Origin: Microtetraspora sp. NBRC 13810
Lineage (GTDB): Bacteria > Actinomycetota > Actinomycetes > Streptosporangiales > Streptosporangiaceae
Assembly: GCF_030268685.1 (NCBI RefSeq)
Contig: NZ_BSRQ01000011.1
Coordinates: 1-64,000 of the forward strand
Direction of reading: 5' to 3'
DNA: 64,000 bases
Numbering within the stretch: position 1 is the first letter of the stretch; every line of letters starts with the position of its first letter. The notes beneath the pieces are model-generated. The model did not search any database. It was not told the DNA's origin and was given only the letters and a program-made list of their open reading frames with translations. This document shows positions 7,797 to 15,748 of the stretch, piece after piece. The translations under genes were made by a program, and so were the position numbers.

Positions 7797-8711
7797 GTGA
7801 AGACCATCGTGGTGGTGGGGGCGACCGGCCTGCAGGGCCGGGCCGTGACGACGCATCTGCTCGCCGACGGCTGGCGGGTACGAGCGGTGACGCGCGATCC
7901 GGACTCCCCCGCGGCCCGGACGCTGGCGCAGGCGGGCGCCGAGCTCGTCCGCGCCGAGATGGACGACGTCGCCTCACTCGTCGCCGCGGCCGACGGCGCC
8001 CACGGCCTGTTCAGCGTGCAGCCCACCGTCGGCTCCCCGGGCACCCCGGTCGGCTTCTCCGCCGAGGACGAGGTCCGCTGGGGCAGCAACGTCGCCGACG
8101 CGGCGCACGCCGCCGGTGTGCGGCACCTGGTCTACGCCTCCCTCGCCGGCGCCGGCCGCCACAACACCGAGAGACTGCCGCAGAACGCGATCGACAAGTG
8201 GCGGATCGAACAGCACATCACCCGGCTGGGCCTGCCCGCGACCTTCCTGCGCCCGGTCTCCTTCATGGAGAACTACACCGGCGCCTACCACCTGCACGAC
8301 GGCACCGTGGCGACCGCGTTCGCCGCCGACGTACCGCAGCAGATCATGGCCGTCGACGACGTCGGCGTCTTCGCCGCACTGGCCTTCGCCCAGCCGGGCG
8401 AGTGGATCGGCCGCGCGGTCGACCTGGCCGGGGACGAACTGACCCCGGTGCAGATCGCCGCGGCCGTCTCCGAGGCCATCGACCGGCCGCTGCCGTACGT
8501 CCAGATCCCGATCGAGGCGATCGCGCGGATCGGCGAGGAGTTCGCCTACGCCTACACCTGGCTCAACGAACGCGGCTACCGCGCCGACGTCACCTTCAGC
8601 CGCGCCCTGCACCCGGGCCTGATGGACCTGCGTACCTGGCTGGAACGGACCGGAGCCGCCCAGATCACCGGCTTCCTGGCCGCACAGGACGCCGCCGAGC
8701 AGGACCGATGA
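7797..8711 (+). CDS. NmrA/NAD(P)-binding family protein
   Basis: A 304-residue atypical SDR of the NmrA type. The Rossmann motif 'IVVVGATGLQGRAVTTHLLA' sits at the N-terminus, followed by 'VRAVTRDPDSPAA' (NADP-preferring arginines), 'GVRHLVYASLAG' and 'FLRPVSFMEN'. NmrA-like proteins act as redox sensors or reductases; the canonical YxxxK pair is not evident. GTG at 7797 is preferred because GGAG lies about 8 bases before it; an ATG at 7773 is in frame. It overlaps the next gene by ATGA and is probably repressed by the divergent TetR protein. Confidence 0.85.
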   Translation: MKTIVVVGATGLQGRAVTTHLLADGWRVRAVTRDPDSPAARTLAQAGAELVRAEMDDVASLVAAADGAHGLFSVQPTVGSPGTPVGFSAEDEVRWGSNVADAAHAAGVRHLVYASLAGAGRHNTERLPQNAIDKWRIEQHITRLGLPATFLRPVSFMENYTGAYHLHDGTVATAFAADVPQQIMAVDDVGVFAALAFAQPGEWIGRAVDLAGDELTPVQIAAAVSEAIDRPLPYVQIPIEAIARIGEEFAYAYTWLNERGYRADVTFSRALHPGLMDLRTWLERTGAAQITGFLAAQDAAEQDR

Positions 8712-9028
8712 GCGCGCTCGCCCTCGGAAGGGTCGGCATCTGGGCGGGCGAGACGGACCGCTATCCCGCCCCCGCCCTGCGCCGGGCGGCCGCCGCCCTG
8801 CCCAACCGCCTCACGCTGCTACGCGACCTGGGCTTCGACGACGCCGAATCCCCCGACGACCGGCTGGTCGACGCCCTGGTGGCCACCGGCAGCCCCGAAG
8901 ACATCGCCCGGCGGGTCGAGCAACATCTCGCCGCCGGCGCCGATCACGTCAGCCTGCACGTGCTCACGACCACACCAGAGGAGCCTCCACTACGCCAATG
9001 GCAGGAGCTCGCCACACAGTTGCTGTGA
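8708..9028 (+). pseudogene. Internally deleted F420-dependent LLM-class oxidoreductase
   Basis: The 106-residue product joins the start of a luciferase-like (LLM) enzyme ('LGRVGIWAGETDRYPAPALR') to the family's C-terminal end ('NRLTLLRDLGFDDAESPDDR' and 'TGSPEDIARRVEQHLAAGAD', 'HVSLHVLTT'). A full enzyme is near 280-300 residues, so roughly 180 residues of the F420/flavin barrel are missing without loss of frame. The ATG overlaps the NmrA stop (ATGA), so the original pair was probably an operon of NmrA-like protein plus F420 enzyme. I treat it as a non-functional deletion remnant. Confidence 0.7.
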
Positions 9029-9348
9029 GCGGGCCCGCGTTCCGAGCCGGCACGCGGCGCACGTCCACGACGCCGTCAGCGCCCGCAGACTGCTCGGCCG
9101 TCGCCACGCCGGGACGTACCCGTGAGGCCCAGCCCTTTACACAGGACCCGCACCCACGCTCACGCTCGGTCCAGCCTTGCCTGGCAGGCGTCTGAAGCGC
9201 CCGGACCGGGGCCATCCGGCCCACCGCGCGTCTCCGAGGCGACCAGGTGAAACTACGAGATGGCGGGTTTGTGTCTCAGGTTGCACTGAGGTCCGGAAGG
9301 CGTGTTTTTCGTGTCTACTTCACGCCACCCCGCCCTCCCTAGGGTGGA
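9029..9348. other. Intergenic region between convergent genes
   Basis: About 320 bases between the convergent LLM remnant and GNAT gene. A hairpin with arms GGCGTG and CACGCC near 9299-9326 and another CCACCC/GGGTGG pair next to the GNAT stop could act as terminators. No gene is supported. Confidence 0.4.
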
Positions 9349-9978
9349 TCAGATTGGCGCGAAATCGATCCGCATCACGACCCGCCGGACGGTGGGGCGG
9401 GACACCTCCTCGAATCCCGCGTCCTCGAAGACCTGATGAGCCCCCACGTGCAGTTCACCCCAGGGGATGTTCTTGCCGGGCGGGGTGATCATCGGATACG
9501 CCTCGATCGCCCGGGCGCCGCTCCGGCGGGCGAAGTCGATCGCGGCCCGGGCCAGCGGGTAGGTGAGCCCGCGGCCGCGGTAGCCCTTCCTGATCACGAA
9601 ACAGGTCACCGCCCAGACGTCGCCGTCGTCCTTGTCCTCGTGACGGCCGGTCCACGGGACACGAGAGGTGCGCAGCTTCGGGTACGCCATCCGAGGCTCG
9701 ACCGCGACCCAGCCCGCCGGCTCCTCGTCGACGTAGGCCACCAGCCCACTCGTGGTCACGGCGTCCGGGTCGCCGCAGGCGGTCTGGGCCTGGAGCATCG
9801 CGGTCCGCCCCACCTGCGTGGAGTCACGCCAGATCCAGCCGACGACCTTGAACCTCTGACACATGCACCGGCCCGCGTCGGCGGTACCGAAAATCGCGGC
9901 GATGTCGTCCCACGATGCCTCGTTCGCCGGAACGATGGTCACCCGCTCGGCCGGGATCGGAGCCCGCACGACGCTCAT
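9349..9978 (-). CDS. GNAT family N-acetyltransferase
   Basis: A 209-residue GNAT protein. The acetyl-CoA loop appears as 'VTCFVIRKGYRGRGLTYPLA' (motif A, R/QxxGxG/A), followed by 'AAIDFARRSGARAIEAYPM' and the late 'HVGAHQVFEDAGFEEV' motif B. The N-terminal 'DAGRCMCQRF' segment is common to a subgroup of actinobacterial GNATs. Substrate unknown; it could be a small amine, an antibiotic or a protein. Its ATG overlaps the stop of a 45-codon upstream gene, indicating coupled translation. Confidence 0.88.
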   Translation of the reverse strand: MSVVRAPIPAERVTIVPANEASWDDIAAIFGTADAGRCMCQRFKVVGWIWRDSTQVGRTAMLQAQTACGDPDAVTTSGLVAYVDEEPAGWVAVEPRMAYPKLRTSRVPWTGRHEDKDDGDVWAVTCFVIRKGYRGRGLTYPLARAAIDFARRSGARAIEAYPMITPPGKNIPWGELHVGAHQVFEDAGFEEVSRPTVRRVVMRIDFAPI

Positions 9979-10112
9979 CGCGGCCTCGCCGGGTTCTCGC
10001 CGACCAGACCGTCGACCGACTCGCGGAGAGCGTGCGCGTGGCCAAGGTGCCGGGCGTGCTCCTCGCTCATGTCGATGTCGCCGTCCCGGTCCAAGTCATA
10101 GGTTTCGGTCAT
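9975..10112 (-). CDS. 45-aa EF-hand-loop microprotein
   Basis: A small gene directly upstream of the GNAT gene, sharing ATGA with it. The product begins MTETYDLDRDGDIDMSEEH: the DxDxDGDID stretch (residues 7-14) is a textbook EF-hand calcium-binding loop start, with a glutamate (SEEH) near position 12 of the loop. The rest is a His/Ala-rich helix. Only one loop is present, so it would have to dimerise or serve as a regulatory peptide. Coupling to the acetyltransferase suggests a partner or substrate; that part is inference. Confidence 0.55.
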   Translation of the reverse strand: MTETYDLDRDGDIDMSEEHARHLGHAHALRESVDGLVGENPARPR

Positions 10113-10586
10113 GCCCCACACGTTAGGGTCAATCCGGACGTTTGCGGCAGAGCTGTGGGGCTGACGCCGTGAACCCACACCAGCCCGCACTGCTGGCCCT
10201 CGAACTACTCCAGGCGGTACGGGAACCACCGCGGGCACGGCGATGTACAGCACCGCGCTCTCGCTGCACGACAAGGTACTCCTTCGGGACACCACGCTTC
10301 CGCACGAACCTGGACTCATAGGCTCCTTGCCCCACGGTCGGGTGAAGGTGGTCATCCGCAGACTTCGGCGGGTCCATAATCGCTGATCCGGACTGCGCCT
10401 TTCTCCAGATCGACGTTCCTGTGCTTGAGGTTGGTCTCGTGTGCGGCTGTGAGCGGGACGCAGGTTGGGGTGATTGTCGCTATGGTCACGGTTGAAGCCG
10501 GCGGGCGGATTCAGCTCATGTCCGGTCTTTGCCGTACAAAGCTTTGCCCCCGGAGTGACGATGTACCGTACCTGAAAGGACCTGGC
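10113..10586. other. Intergenic region with possible gene fragments
   Basis: About 470 bases. On the plus strand, two short frames read like broken protein: one from a GTG at 10169 ('NPHQPALLALELLQAVREPP') and one from an ATG at 10243 ('LHDKVLLRDTTLPHEPGLIG'). They are in different frames and neither matches a family I know, so they may be parts of a single frameshifted relic. The right end must hold the promoter of the secreted-protein gene. Confidence 0.3.
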
Positions 10587-11066
10587 ATGCCCCGCACTTA
10601 CCGGCGCATACTTGAACGCACCGGTGTGGCCCTTGGTGTTGCGCTTGCGTCGACCGTGTTCGTGGCATCTCCCGCCTCGGCCCACAGCCTGGGCTCCGTC
10701 GTCGTTTCGGAGCGGGGGTGCGGTTGGCCGAACGGCGACTATTCGGTGCTTGACTGGGCCGATATCCCCGATGAGAGAAACAACATCACTCTGGCGACCG
10801 CCTATCTGTTGTGGAACGGCCAGTATCAGGAAAACTGTGTGGTCACCAGGAGGGTCGGGCAGGCGCATGGCGTCACCGGTTTCACGGAGGCCATATTGGA
10901 GCGCCAGGGTAGGGCCACTGTATCTGACAGCGGGCAATACGCCCATTACGCGGCAGCCAGTGGCTACGCTGCGAACACGTGTGTCAGGTGGTGGGCATCA
11001 GTCCAAACGCTCGGCGGCGGACCCATCTGGGGTACCGGTCGCTCCACGTGGGGCAACTGCGGCTAG
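10587..11066 (+). CDS. Small secreted protein with signal peptide
   Basis: A 159-residue product with a Sec signal: positively charged start (MPRTYRRILER), hydrophobic core (VALGVALASTVFV) and an ASA cleavage site (ASPASA|HS, about residue 32). The mature part is about 125 residues with four cysteines (CGW, ENC, NTC, GNC) able to form two disulfides. Many aromatic residues and 'CVRWWASVQTLGGGPIWGTG' suggest a compact extracellular beta protein. No family recognised. The start is fixed by GAAAGGA six bases upstream of the ATG. Confidence 0.75.
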   Translation: MPRTYRRILERTGVALGVALASTVFVASPASAHSLGSVVVSERGCGWPNGDYSVLDWADIPDERNNITLATAYLLWNGQYQENCVVTRRVGQAHGVTGFTEAILERQGRATVSDSGQYAHYAAASGYAANTCVRWWASVQTLGGGPIWGTGRSTWGNCG

Positions 11067-11083
11067 CGAAACTCACCCTGCCT

Positions 11084-11114
11084 TTCACGAGACCGGGTGA
11101 CGCGTTCTCGTGAA
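11084..11114 (+). terminator. Inverted repeat after the secreted-protein gene
   Basis: TTCACGAGA (11084-11092) and TCTCGTGAA (11106-11114) form a perfect 9-bp stem with a 13-base loop, beginning 17 bases after the secreted-protein stop. There is no T tract, which is usual for actinomycete terminators. Confidence 0.45.
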
Positions 11115-11287
11115 GTGGCGGACCTGGTGCGGGCCTTCGGGCTGCTGATCGGCGCCGTCATCGCGTTCACGGCGGACGTCGTCCGGCTGGAGTCCCCGGG
11201 CGAGCAACCGGAGGTGGACATCGCTCCTCGTCGTCGGTCCTGCGCGCATGGCCGCCGTTCTGTGAGGGGAGGACTTCCGCCTTGGGC

Positions 11288-11318
11288 GGGCGCCCTCGTG
11301 TCGAGGGCGTCCGCTTTT
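11288..11318 (+). terminator. Hairpin with short T run
   Basis: CGCCCTCG (11291-11298) pairs perfectly with CGAGGGCG (11302-11309) across a three-base loop, with three further flanking pairs, then TTTT at 11315-11318 on the plus strand. It lies between the secreted-protein gene and the convergent oxidoreductase gene and could stop transcription from either side. Confidence 0.55.
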
Positions 11319-11325
11319 GCGTGCT

Positions 11326-12522
11326 CTACGCCCGTGCCTTGACCGCCGGGCCCGACACGGCCGGCTCCCAGGTGACGCGGCGGCGGCGGGTCGGCAGCCT
11401 GAGCGTCGGGTTGGCGACGCCCCAGGCGGCGCCCTTGCAGACCAGTTCCTTGTAGACGGCGGCGAGCCGTCCGGTCAGGACCGCCTGCACGGCACGGTCG
11501 TCGGCGGTGACGTACTGGATCAAGCCCTCCTTGCGGCCCAGGGAGATGCACTGGTTGAAGTAGCGGATCGGCGCGTTCGGGAGCTTTCCGCCGGTCAGGC
11601 GCGCCGCGATCGTGCTGGCGGCCTGCCACGCGGTCGGTATCCCCGAGGCGCACGACATGCGCAGCGGCTTGTCCCCGGGGCCCATCACCATGGCCGCGTC
11701 GCCGATGGCGTACACGTCCGGGTGTGAGACCGAGCGCATGGTCCCGTCGACCACGATCTGGCCGGTGCCGGTGACCTCCAGGGTGGTCGCCTTCGCGATC
11801 GGGTGGACCGCGAAGCCGGCGGTCCACACGGTGACCGCGGCCGGGATGGCCTTGCCGCCGGCGGTGGCGACGTGGTCGGCTTCGACGCCGGTGACCGCGG
11901 CGTGCTCGTGCACGGTGATGCCGAGCCCGGCGAAGACCTTCCGCAGGTGCGCGCGGCCCTTGGGGGAGAGCCAGTCGCCGAAGCCGCCGCGGGCGGCGAG
12001 GGCGACGTCGAGGTCCGGGCGGGCCTCGGCGATCTCGGTCGCGGCCTCCACGCCGGTGAGGCCGCCGCCGACGACGACCACGGTCTGCCCGGCGTCGAGG
12101 CGGGCCAGGCGTTCGCGCAGCCGGAGCGCTCCGGGGCGGCCGGTGATCTCGTAGGCGTGCTCGGCGGTCCCGGGGACGCCCTGGGCGTTCCAGCCGCTGC
12201 CGAGGGCGTAGACGAGCGTGTCGTAGGCGAGTTCTCCGGCGCCGTTCGCGTCGGTCACGGCGACGGTCCTGCGGTCGACGTCGACGCCGGTGACCTTCGC
12301 GAGCCTCAGTTCGACGCCGGTGCCCGCGAACATCTCGCTGAACGGCCGGGGCACGAGGTCCTGGCCGGCGGCCAACTGGTGCAAGCGGACGCGTTCGACG
12401 AAGTCGGGCTCGGCGTTGACGAGGGTGATGGCGACGTCCTCCCGGCGAAGCCGCTTGGCGAGGCGGCCGGCGGCGATGGCTCCGGTGTATCCGGCTCCGA
12501 GGACGATGATGCGGTGCTGCAT
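11326..12522 (-). CDS. NAD(P)/FAD-dependent oxidoreductase (NDH-2-like)
   Basis: A 398-residue two-dinucleotide-binding-domain flavoprotein. The FAD motif 'IIVLGAGYTGAIAAGRLAKR' is at the N-terminus, the NAD motif 'VVVVGGGLTGVEAATEIAE' near residue 145, and the second FAD contact 'VSHPDVYAIGDAA' near residue 265. It resembles type II NADH dehydrogenase and related enzymes. The start at MQHRIIV is backed by GAGGAA upstream; a longer frame to 12603 adds unlikely residues. It follows the ECF41 sigma gene by 93 bases; ECF41 factors are typically linked to an oxidoreductase, carboxymuconolactone decarboxylase or epimerase that they control, so this is the probable target. Confidence 0.88.
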   Translation of the reverse strand: MQHRIIVLGAGYTGAIAAGRLAKRLRREDVAITLVNAEPDFVERVRLHQLAAGQDLVPRPFSEMFAGTGVELRLAKVTGVDVDRRTVAVTDANGAGELAYDTLVYALGSGWNAQGVPGTAEHAYEITGRPGALRLRERLARLDAGQTVVVVGGGLTGVEAATEIAEARPDLDVALAARGGFGDWLSPKGRAHLRKVFAGLGITVHEHAAVTGVEADHVATAGGKAIPAAVTVWTAGFAVHPIAKATTLEVTGTGQIVVDGTMRSVSHPDVYAIGDAAMVMGPGDKPLRMSCASGIPTAWQAASTIAARLTGGKLPNAPIRYFNQCISLGRKEGLIQYVTADDRAVQAVLTGRLAAVYKELVCKGAAWGVANPTLRLPTRRRRVTWEPAVSGPAVKARA

Positions 12523-12593
12523 TTCCTCGCTCCTGTCCTGCGCGGGTTTGCCCCTTGAACCGGGCGGCCCGCCGTTTCCTGACAGATACGCGA

Positions 12594-12609
12594 TGTGAAG
12601 CACCTCACA
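12594..12609. promoter_or_regulatory. CRP/GlxR-type palindrome
   Basis: TGTGA (12594-12598), six bases, then TCACA (12605-12609) gives a perfect match to the TGTGA-N6-TCACA pattern bound by Crp/FNR-family regulators such as actinobacterial GlxR/Crp. It sits in the 93-bp gap between the sigma-factor stop and the oxidoreductase start, about 72-87 bases before that start. Chance occurrence cannot be excluded. Confidence 0.45.
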
Positions 12610-12615
12610 CAGCGC

Positions 12616-13560
12616 TCAGAAGGCGTGGAACAGCGGCTCTCCGTGGTCCATGGCCGCCCAGTGCGCGGTCGCGCGTTCGAGCTTGTCCGGGTTGACCTGG
12701 TTGCGGAGCGCGGCGATGCCCTCGGCGGTGACCTCCAGGCACATGATGCCGATGACCCGGCCGTTCAGGACGACCACGACGGCGGGTTCGCCGTTGGCGG
12801 TCCAGGCTTGGACCTCGGGCGTGCCGCCGACCAGGGCGCGCTTGGCCTCGCCGGGCCGGAACAGGCCGCGCAGGAACTTCGCGACCGCCACGGCGCCCTC
12901 GAACGCCTTGGCGCGGGCCGGGACCTTCCCGCCGCCGTCGCCGATCGAGGTGGCGTCCTCGGTGAGCAGGCGTACGAGCTGCTCGGTCCGGCCGCTGGTG
13001 GCCGCCGCCAGGAACTCCTCGACGATCCGCCGAGCGGCGGCCTCGTCGATCGCGGCGCGGGCCCTGCCGTCCGCGACATGCTTCTTGGCGCGGTGGAAGA
13101 TCTGCTGACTGGCGGCCTCGGAGATGTCGAGGATCTCGGCGATCTCCCGATGCGGATAGTCGAAGGCCTCCCGCAGCATGTACACCGCCCGCTCGCTCGG
13201 GGAAAGGCGCTCCATGAGGGTGAGGACCGCGTACGAGACCGATTCGCGCTGCTCGGCGGTGTCGGCCGGGCCGAGCATCGGGTCCCCGCCGAGCAACGGC
13301 TCGGGAAGCCACTGGCCCACGTACGTCTCGCGGCGCGCCCGCGCCGAGGTGAGCTGGTTGAGGCACAGGTTGGTGAGGACCTTCGTCAGCCATGCCTCGG
13401 GCACCTCGACGCGTTCGACGTCGGCGGCCTGCCAGCGCAGGAACGTCTCCTGCACGGCGTCCTCGGCCTCCGCGGAGGAACCGAGAAGGCGGTAGGCGAT
13501 GGCCTCCAGGCGCGGCCTGGATGCCTCGAACCGGTCGACGTCCTTCGCGGTCAAGGGCAT
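12616..13560 (-). CDS. ECF41 family sigma factor (SigJ-like)
   Basis: A 314-residue extracytoplasmic-function sigma factor with a SnoaL-like C-terminal extension. Sigma region 2 ('AIAYRLLGSSAEAEDAVQET', residues 20-39) and region 4 ('LSPSERAVYMLREAFDYPHR', 'EIAEILDISEAASQQIFHRA') are clear. Diagnostic ECF41 motifs are all present: WLPEP at 84-88, DGGGK at 208-212 and NPDKL at 290-294. In this family the C-terminal domain replaces a separate anti-sigma factor and modulates activity. No anti-sigma gene adjoins. It is transcribed ahead of the flavoprotein gene, its probable target. Confidence 0.95.
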   Translation of the reverse strand: MPLTAKDVDRFEASRPRLEAIAYRLLGSSAEAEDAVQETFLRWQAADVERVEVPEAWLTKVLTNLCLNQLTSARARRETYVGQWLPEPLLGGDPMLGPADTAEQRESVSYAVLTLMERLSPSERAVYMLREAFDYPHREIAEILDISEAASQQIFHRAKKHVADGRARAAIDEAAARRIVEEFLAAATSGRTEQLVRLLTEDATSIGDGGGKVPARAKAFEGAVAVAKFLRGLFRPGEAKRALVGGTPEVQAWTANGEPAVVVVLNGRVIGIMCLEVTAEGIAALRNQVNPDKLERATAHWAAMDHGEPLFHAF

Positions 13561-13698
13561 GCCCCGATCCTAAGCGCCGCCTTCGTCGCCTCCCTGGGGG
13601 CCACGTCACCGTACACGGGCCGCTGGAGGGGCTCGCGGCGCGGCGGCCGGCCGGACCTGGCCTGACGAGGCCGGACGACCGGCCGCCGGTTCGGGTGC

Positions 13699-15714
13699 TC
13701 AGAGGTTATAGATCTTCACCCATGACGCGAGCTCCTGGTATGCCTGGTCGTTCGCGTCGGCCAGGGCCTTGAGGTAGGCCGGTTCGAGAAGCGCCCTGTA
13801 GGAGTCTGCCTGTGGAGAGGTGAGCAGGTCCGCCGTCTTCCGCACGAGCGGGGTCGCCCAGTGGTCCGCCAGGTCCCGGTTCGCGGACTCGACCAGGGTG
13901 GTGAGCGGCCGGAGGTCGGTTTCGGTCTTCGCGTCGTCGGCCCGGTTGAGGGCTTTCAGGAGTTCGATCCTGGTCCCGGCACTCAGCCGGCGGTCCTTGA
14001 CCAGCGCGCCGGCCGTGTCCCGGGTCGCCTTCAGCGTCTTCTCGAAGCCGGTGGCCTCGGCGGGCGCGTCGGCGCCGGGCTGGGGCCCGCAGGCCGTGAT
14101 GAGGACCTCCCGCGCCTCGTCCGCGTGGCGGTCCTCCAGCAGGGCCGCGTAGGCGTCAAGGCTGAACGGCTCCGCCGGGCTGAACGGCGGGTGGACGGCG
14201 GCCTTCGCGACCTGCTCGTAGAGCGGCCGGAGGTCGCCCGTGAAGTAGGCCGCGGCCAGCTGGTCCTCGGTGACGCCCGCGTACCTGACGAGCGCGTCGA
14301 TCGCCTGGACCTGCGGTTCGTACGCGTCCCGCGGGGGCATCTCCCCGGCTCCGACGAGCTGTGCCACGAGCGGCCTGGTGAAGTACTCGGTCAGGCCCTC
14401 GTTGAACGAGGATCCGAAGACGTGCTTCACGGCGGCGTGCGACAGCCGGTGGGTCGCCTCGTGGTACTCCACGCCGGTGCCGCGGCGGGACTTCTTGACG
14501 TAGAGGTGGCCCTTGCTGTGGTACCCGTTCGTGTCTACGCCCAGCTCGAACGCGGCGGCGTTCTGCCGCTTCGCCGCCTCGATCTCGACCGGGTCGGTGG
14601 TGAACCTCTCCAGGACGAGGGCCGCGCCGAGCTGTTCCTGGGTGACGTAGTGGATCTGGTCGTCGCGCAGCCACTCCGGCCCCGGGAGGTGGGGCCGGAA
14701 GCGGGGGGAGGCGGCGAAGAGGTCGATGATCTTCTTCGCGGTCAGCTCGCGGCCGGCGCCCTTCTCCTCGTCCTCGGGGGCGTCGTCGCTCCGGATCGTC
14801 CACATCGGATCGGGGGAGATCGCCACGTAGCCGTCCCCGTACTTCACGATCGGGCTGAACGGGGCCAGCTGCCCGACGGCGATCTTGTCATCGAAGAAGC
14901 TCCGGCTCTTGAGCAGCGGGTAGTCCCCCGGCGGGACCTTGACGGTTTTCTCCGCCGTGGTGACGCCGTCCGTCGGGTAGGGGATGAGGACGTGCCCCAG
15001 CTGCTGGATCTCGTTCTTCCGCTTGTCCCAGAAGTCCGCCTCCCGCTCGTCACCCTTCGCGATCTCCGCGTCTATCGCGTCCTTGGTCTTCGGGTAGGTC
15101 GACTCGACGAGGTCGGCGCGGTCGAAGTAGAACAGGGGGCCGGGAGCCTGGCCGGACTCGTCCGGTGCCGCCTGCGGGGTGCGTCCCCTGGCGGCGACCA
15201 GCGGCAGGCCCCGGCTGTCGCGGGCCCACGTCGTCTCGTCGACCTGGTAGTTCTCGTACTCGCTCCACATGATCGAGTCCGGGGCGTCCGCGCTGACGGT
15301 GCCGTCCTCGTGGCTCCGGTACCGCGTCAGCGTCGCGTCGAGGCCGGTGTCGGGGCGGAGGGTCAGCGTGATCCGCACCGGTGCCGTCCGCGGGCCCGGC
15401 CCGACGTCGTCCCGCTGGTGGACGGTCCGCCTCGTCAGGGTGAGGTCCACCGTCTCACCGGGTGCGTCCGGGGCACGCTGTCCGGTGTCCGAGGGTTCCG
15501 GCGGGTCGTCCAGGAGGAAGGACAGGTCGTCCAGCCCGGCTCCGATCGTCCCCAGCTCGCTCGTCAGGGACGTCATGTCCAGATCGTCGGCTCCTTCGAG
15601 GAAGTCGTCGATGTCGTTGTAGCCGGTCTCGCTGTCATCCGTGTCTGATTGGGCGGTTAAGGGCTCCTTGTTCGGTTTGCGGCGCAACGACTTTCTTCTG
15701 CTGCTTTCGCTCAT
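13699..15714 (-). CDS. HEATH-motif zinc metallopeptidase, putative Tc-associated effector
   Basis: A 671-residue protein with no recognisable family name but a clear gluzincin active site: 'YHEATHRLSHAAVKHVFGSS' gives HExxH (His418, Glu419, His422), followed by 'FNEGLTEYF', where Glu439 (or Glu443) fits the third zinc ligand. The first 20 residues are basic (SRRKSLRRKPNK) and residues 25-85 are acidic, Asp/Glu-rich and probably disordered; there is no signal peptide. Residues 85-410 are of unknown fold. GGAGGAGG lies 4 bases before the ATG, and the gene begins 34 bases after the stop of the TcA C-terminal half, so the two are almost certainly co-transcribed. I infer a toxin payload or maturation protease. 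Confidence 0.75.
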   Translation of the reverse strand: MSESSRRKSLRRKPNKEPLTAQSDTDDSETGYNDIDDFLEGADDLDMTSLTSELGTIGAGLDDLSFLLDDPPEPSDTGQRAPDAPGETVDLTLTRRTVHQRDDVGPGPRTAPVRITLTLRPDTGLDATLTRYRSHEDGTVSADAPDSIMWSEYENYQVDETTWARDSRGLPLVAARGRTPQAAPDESGQAPGPLFYFDRADLVESTYPKTKDAIDAEIAKGDEREADFWDKRKNEIQQLGHVLIPYPTDGVTTAEKTVKVPPGDYPLLKSRSFFDDKIAVGQLAPFSPIVKYGDGYVAISPDPMWTIRSDDAPEDEEKGAGRELTAKKIIDLFAASPRFRPHLPGPEWLRDDQIHYVTQEQLGAALVLERFTTDPVEIEAAKRQNAAAFELGVDTNGYHSKGHLYVKKSRRGTGVEYHEATHRLSHAAVKHVFGSSFNEGLTEYFTRPLVAQLVGAGEMPPRDAYEPQVQAIDALVRYAGVTEDQLAAAYFTGDLRPLYEQVAKAAVHPPFSPAEPFSLDAYAALLEDRHADEAREVLITACGPQPGADAPAEATGFEKTLKATRDTAGALVKDRRLSAGTRIELLKALNRADDAKTETDLRPLTTLVESANRDLADHWATPLVRKTADLLTSPQADSYRALLEPAYLKALADANDQAYQELASWVKIYNL

Positions 15715-15748
15715 CTCGCCTCCTCCGACTGGACAGCGGCTTCGCGGG

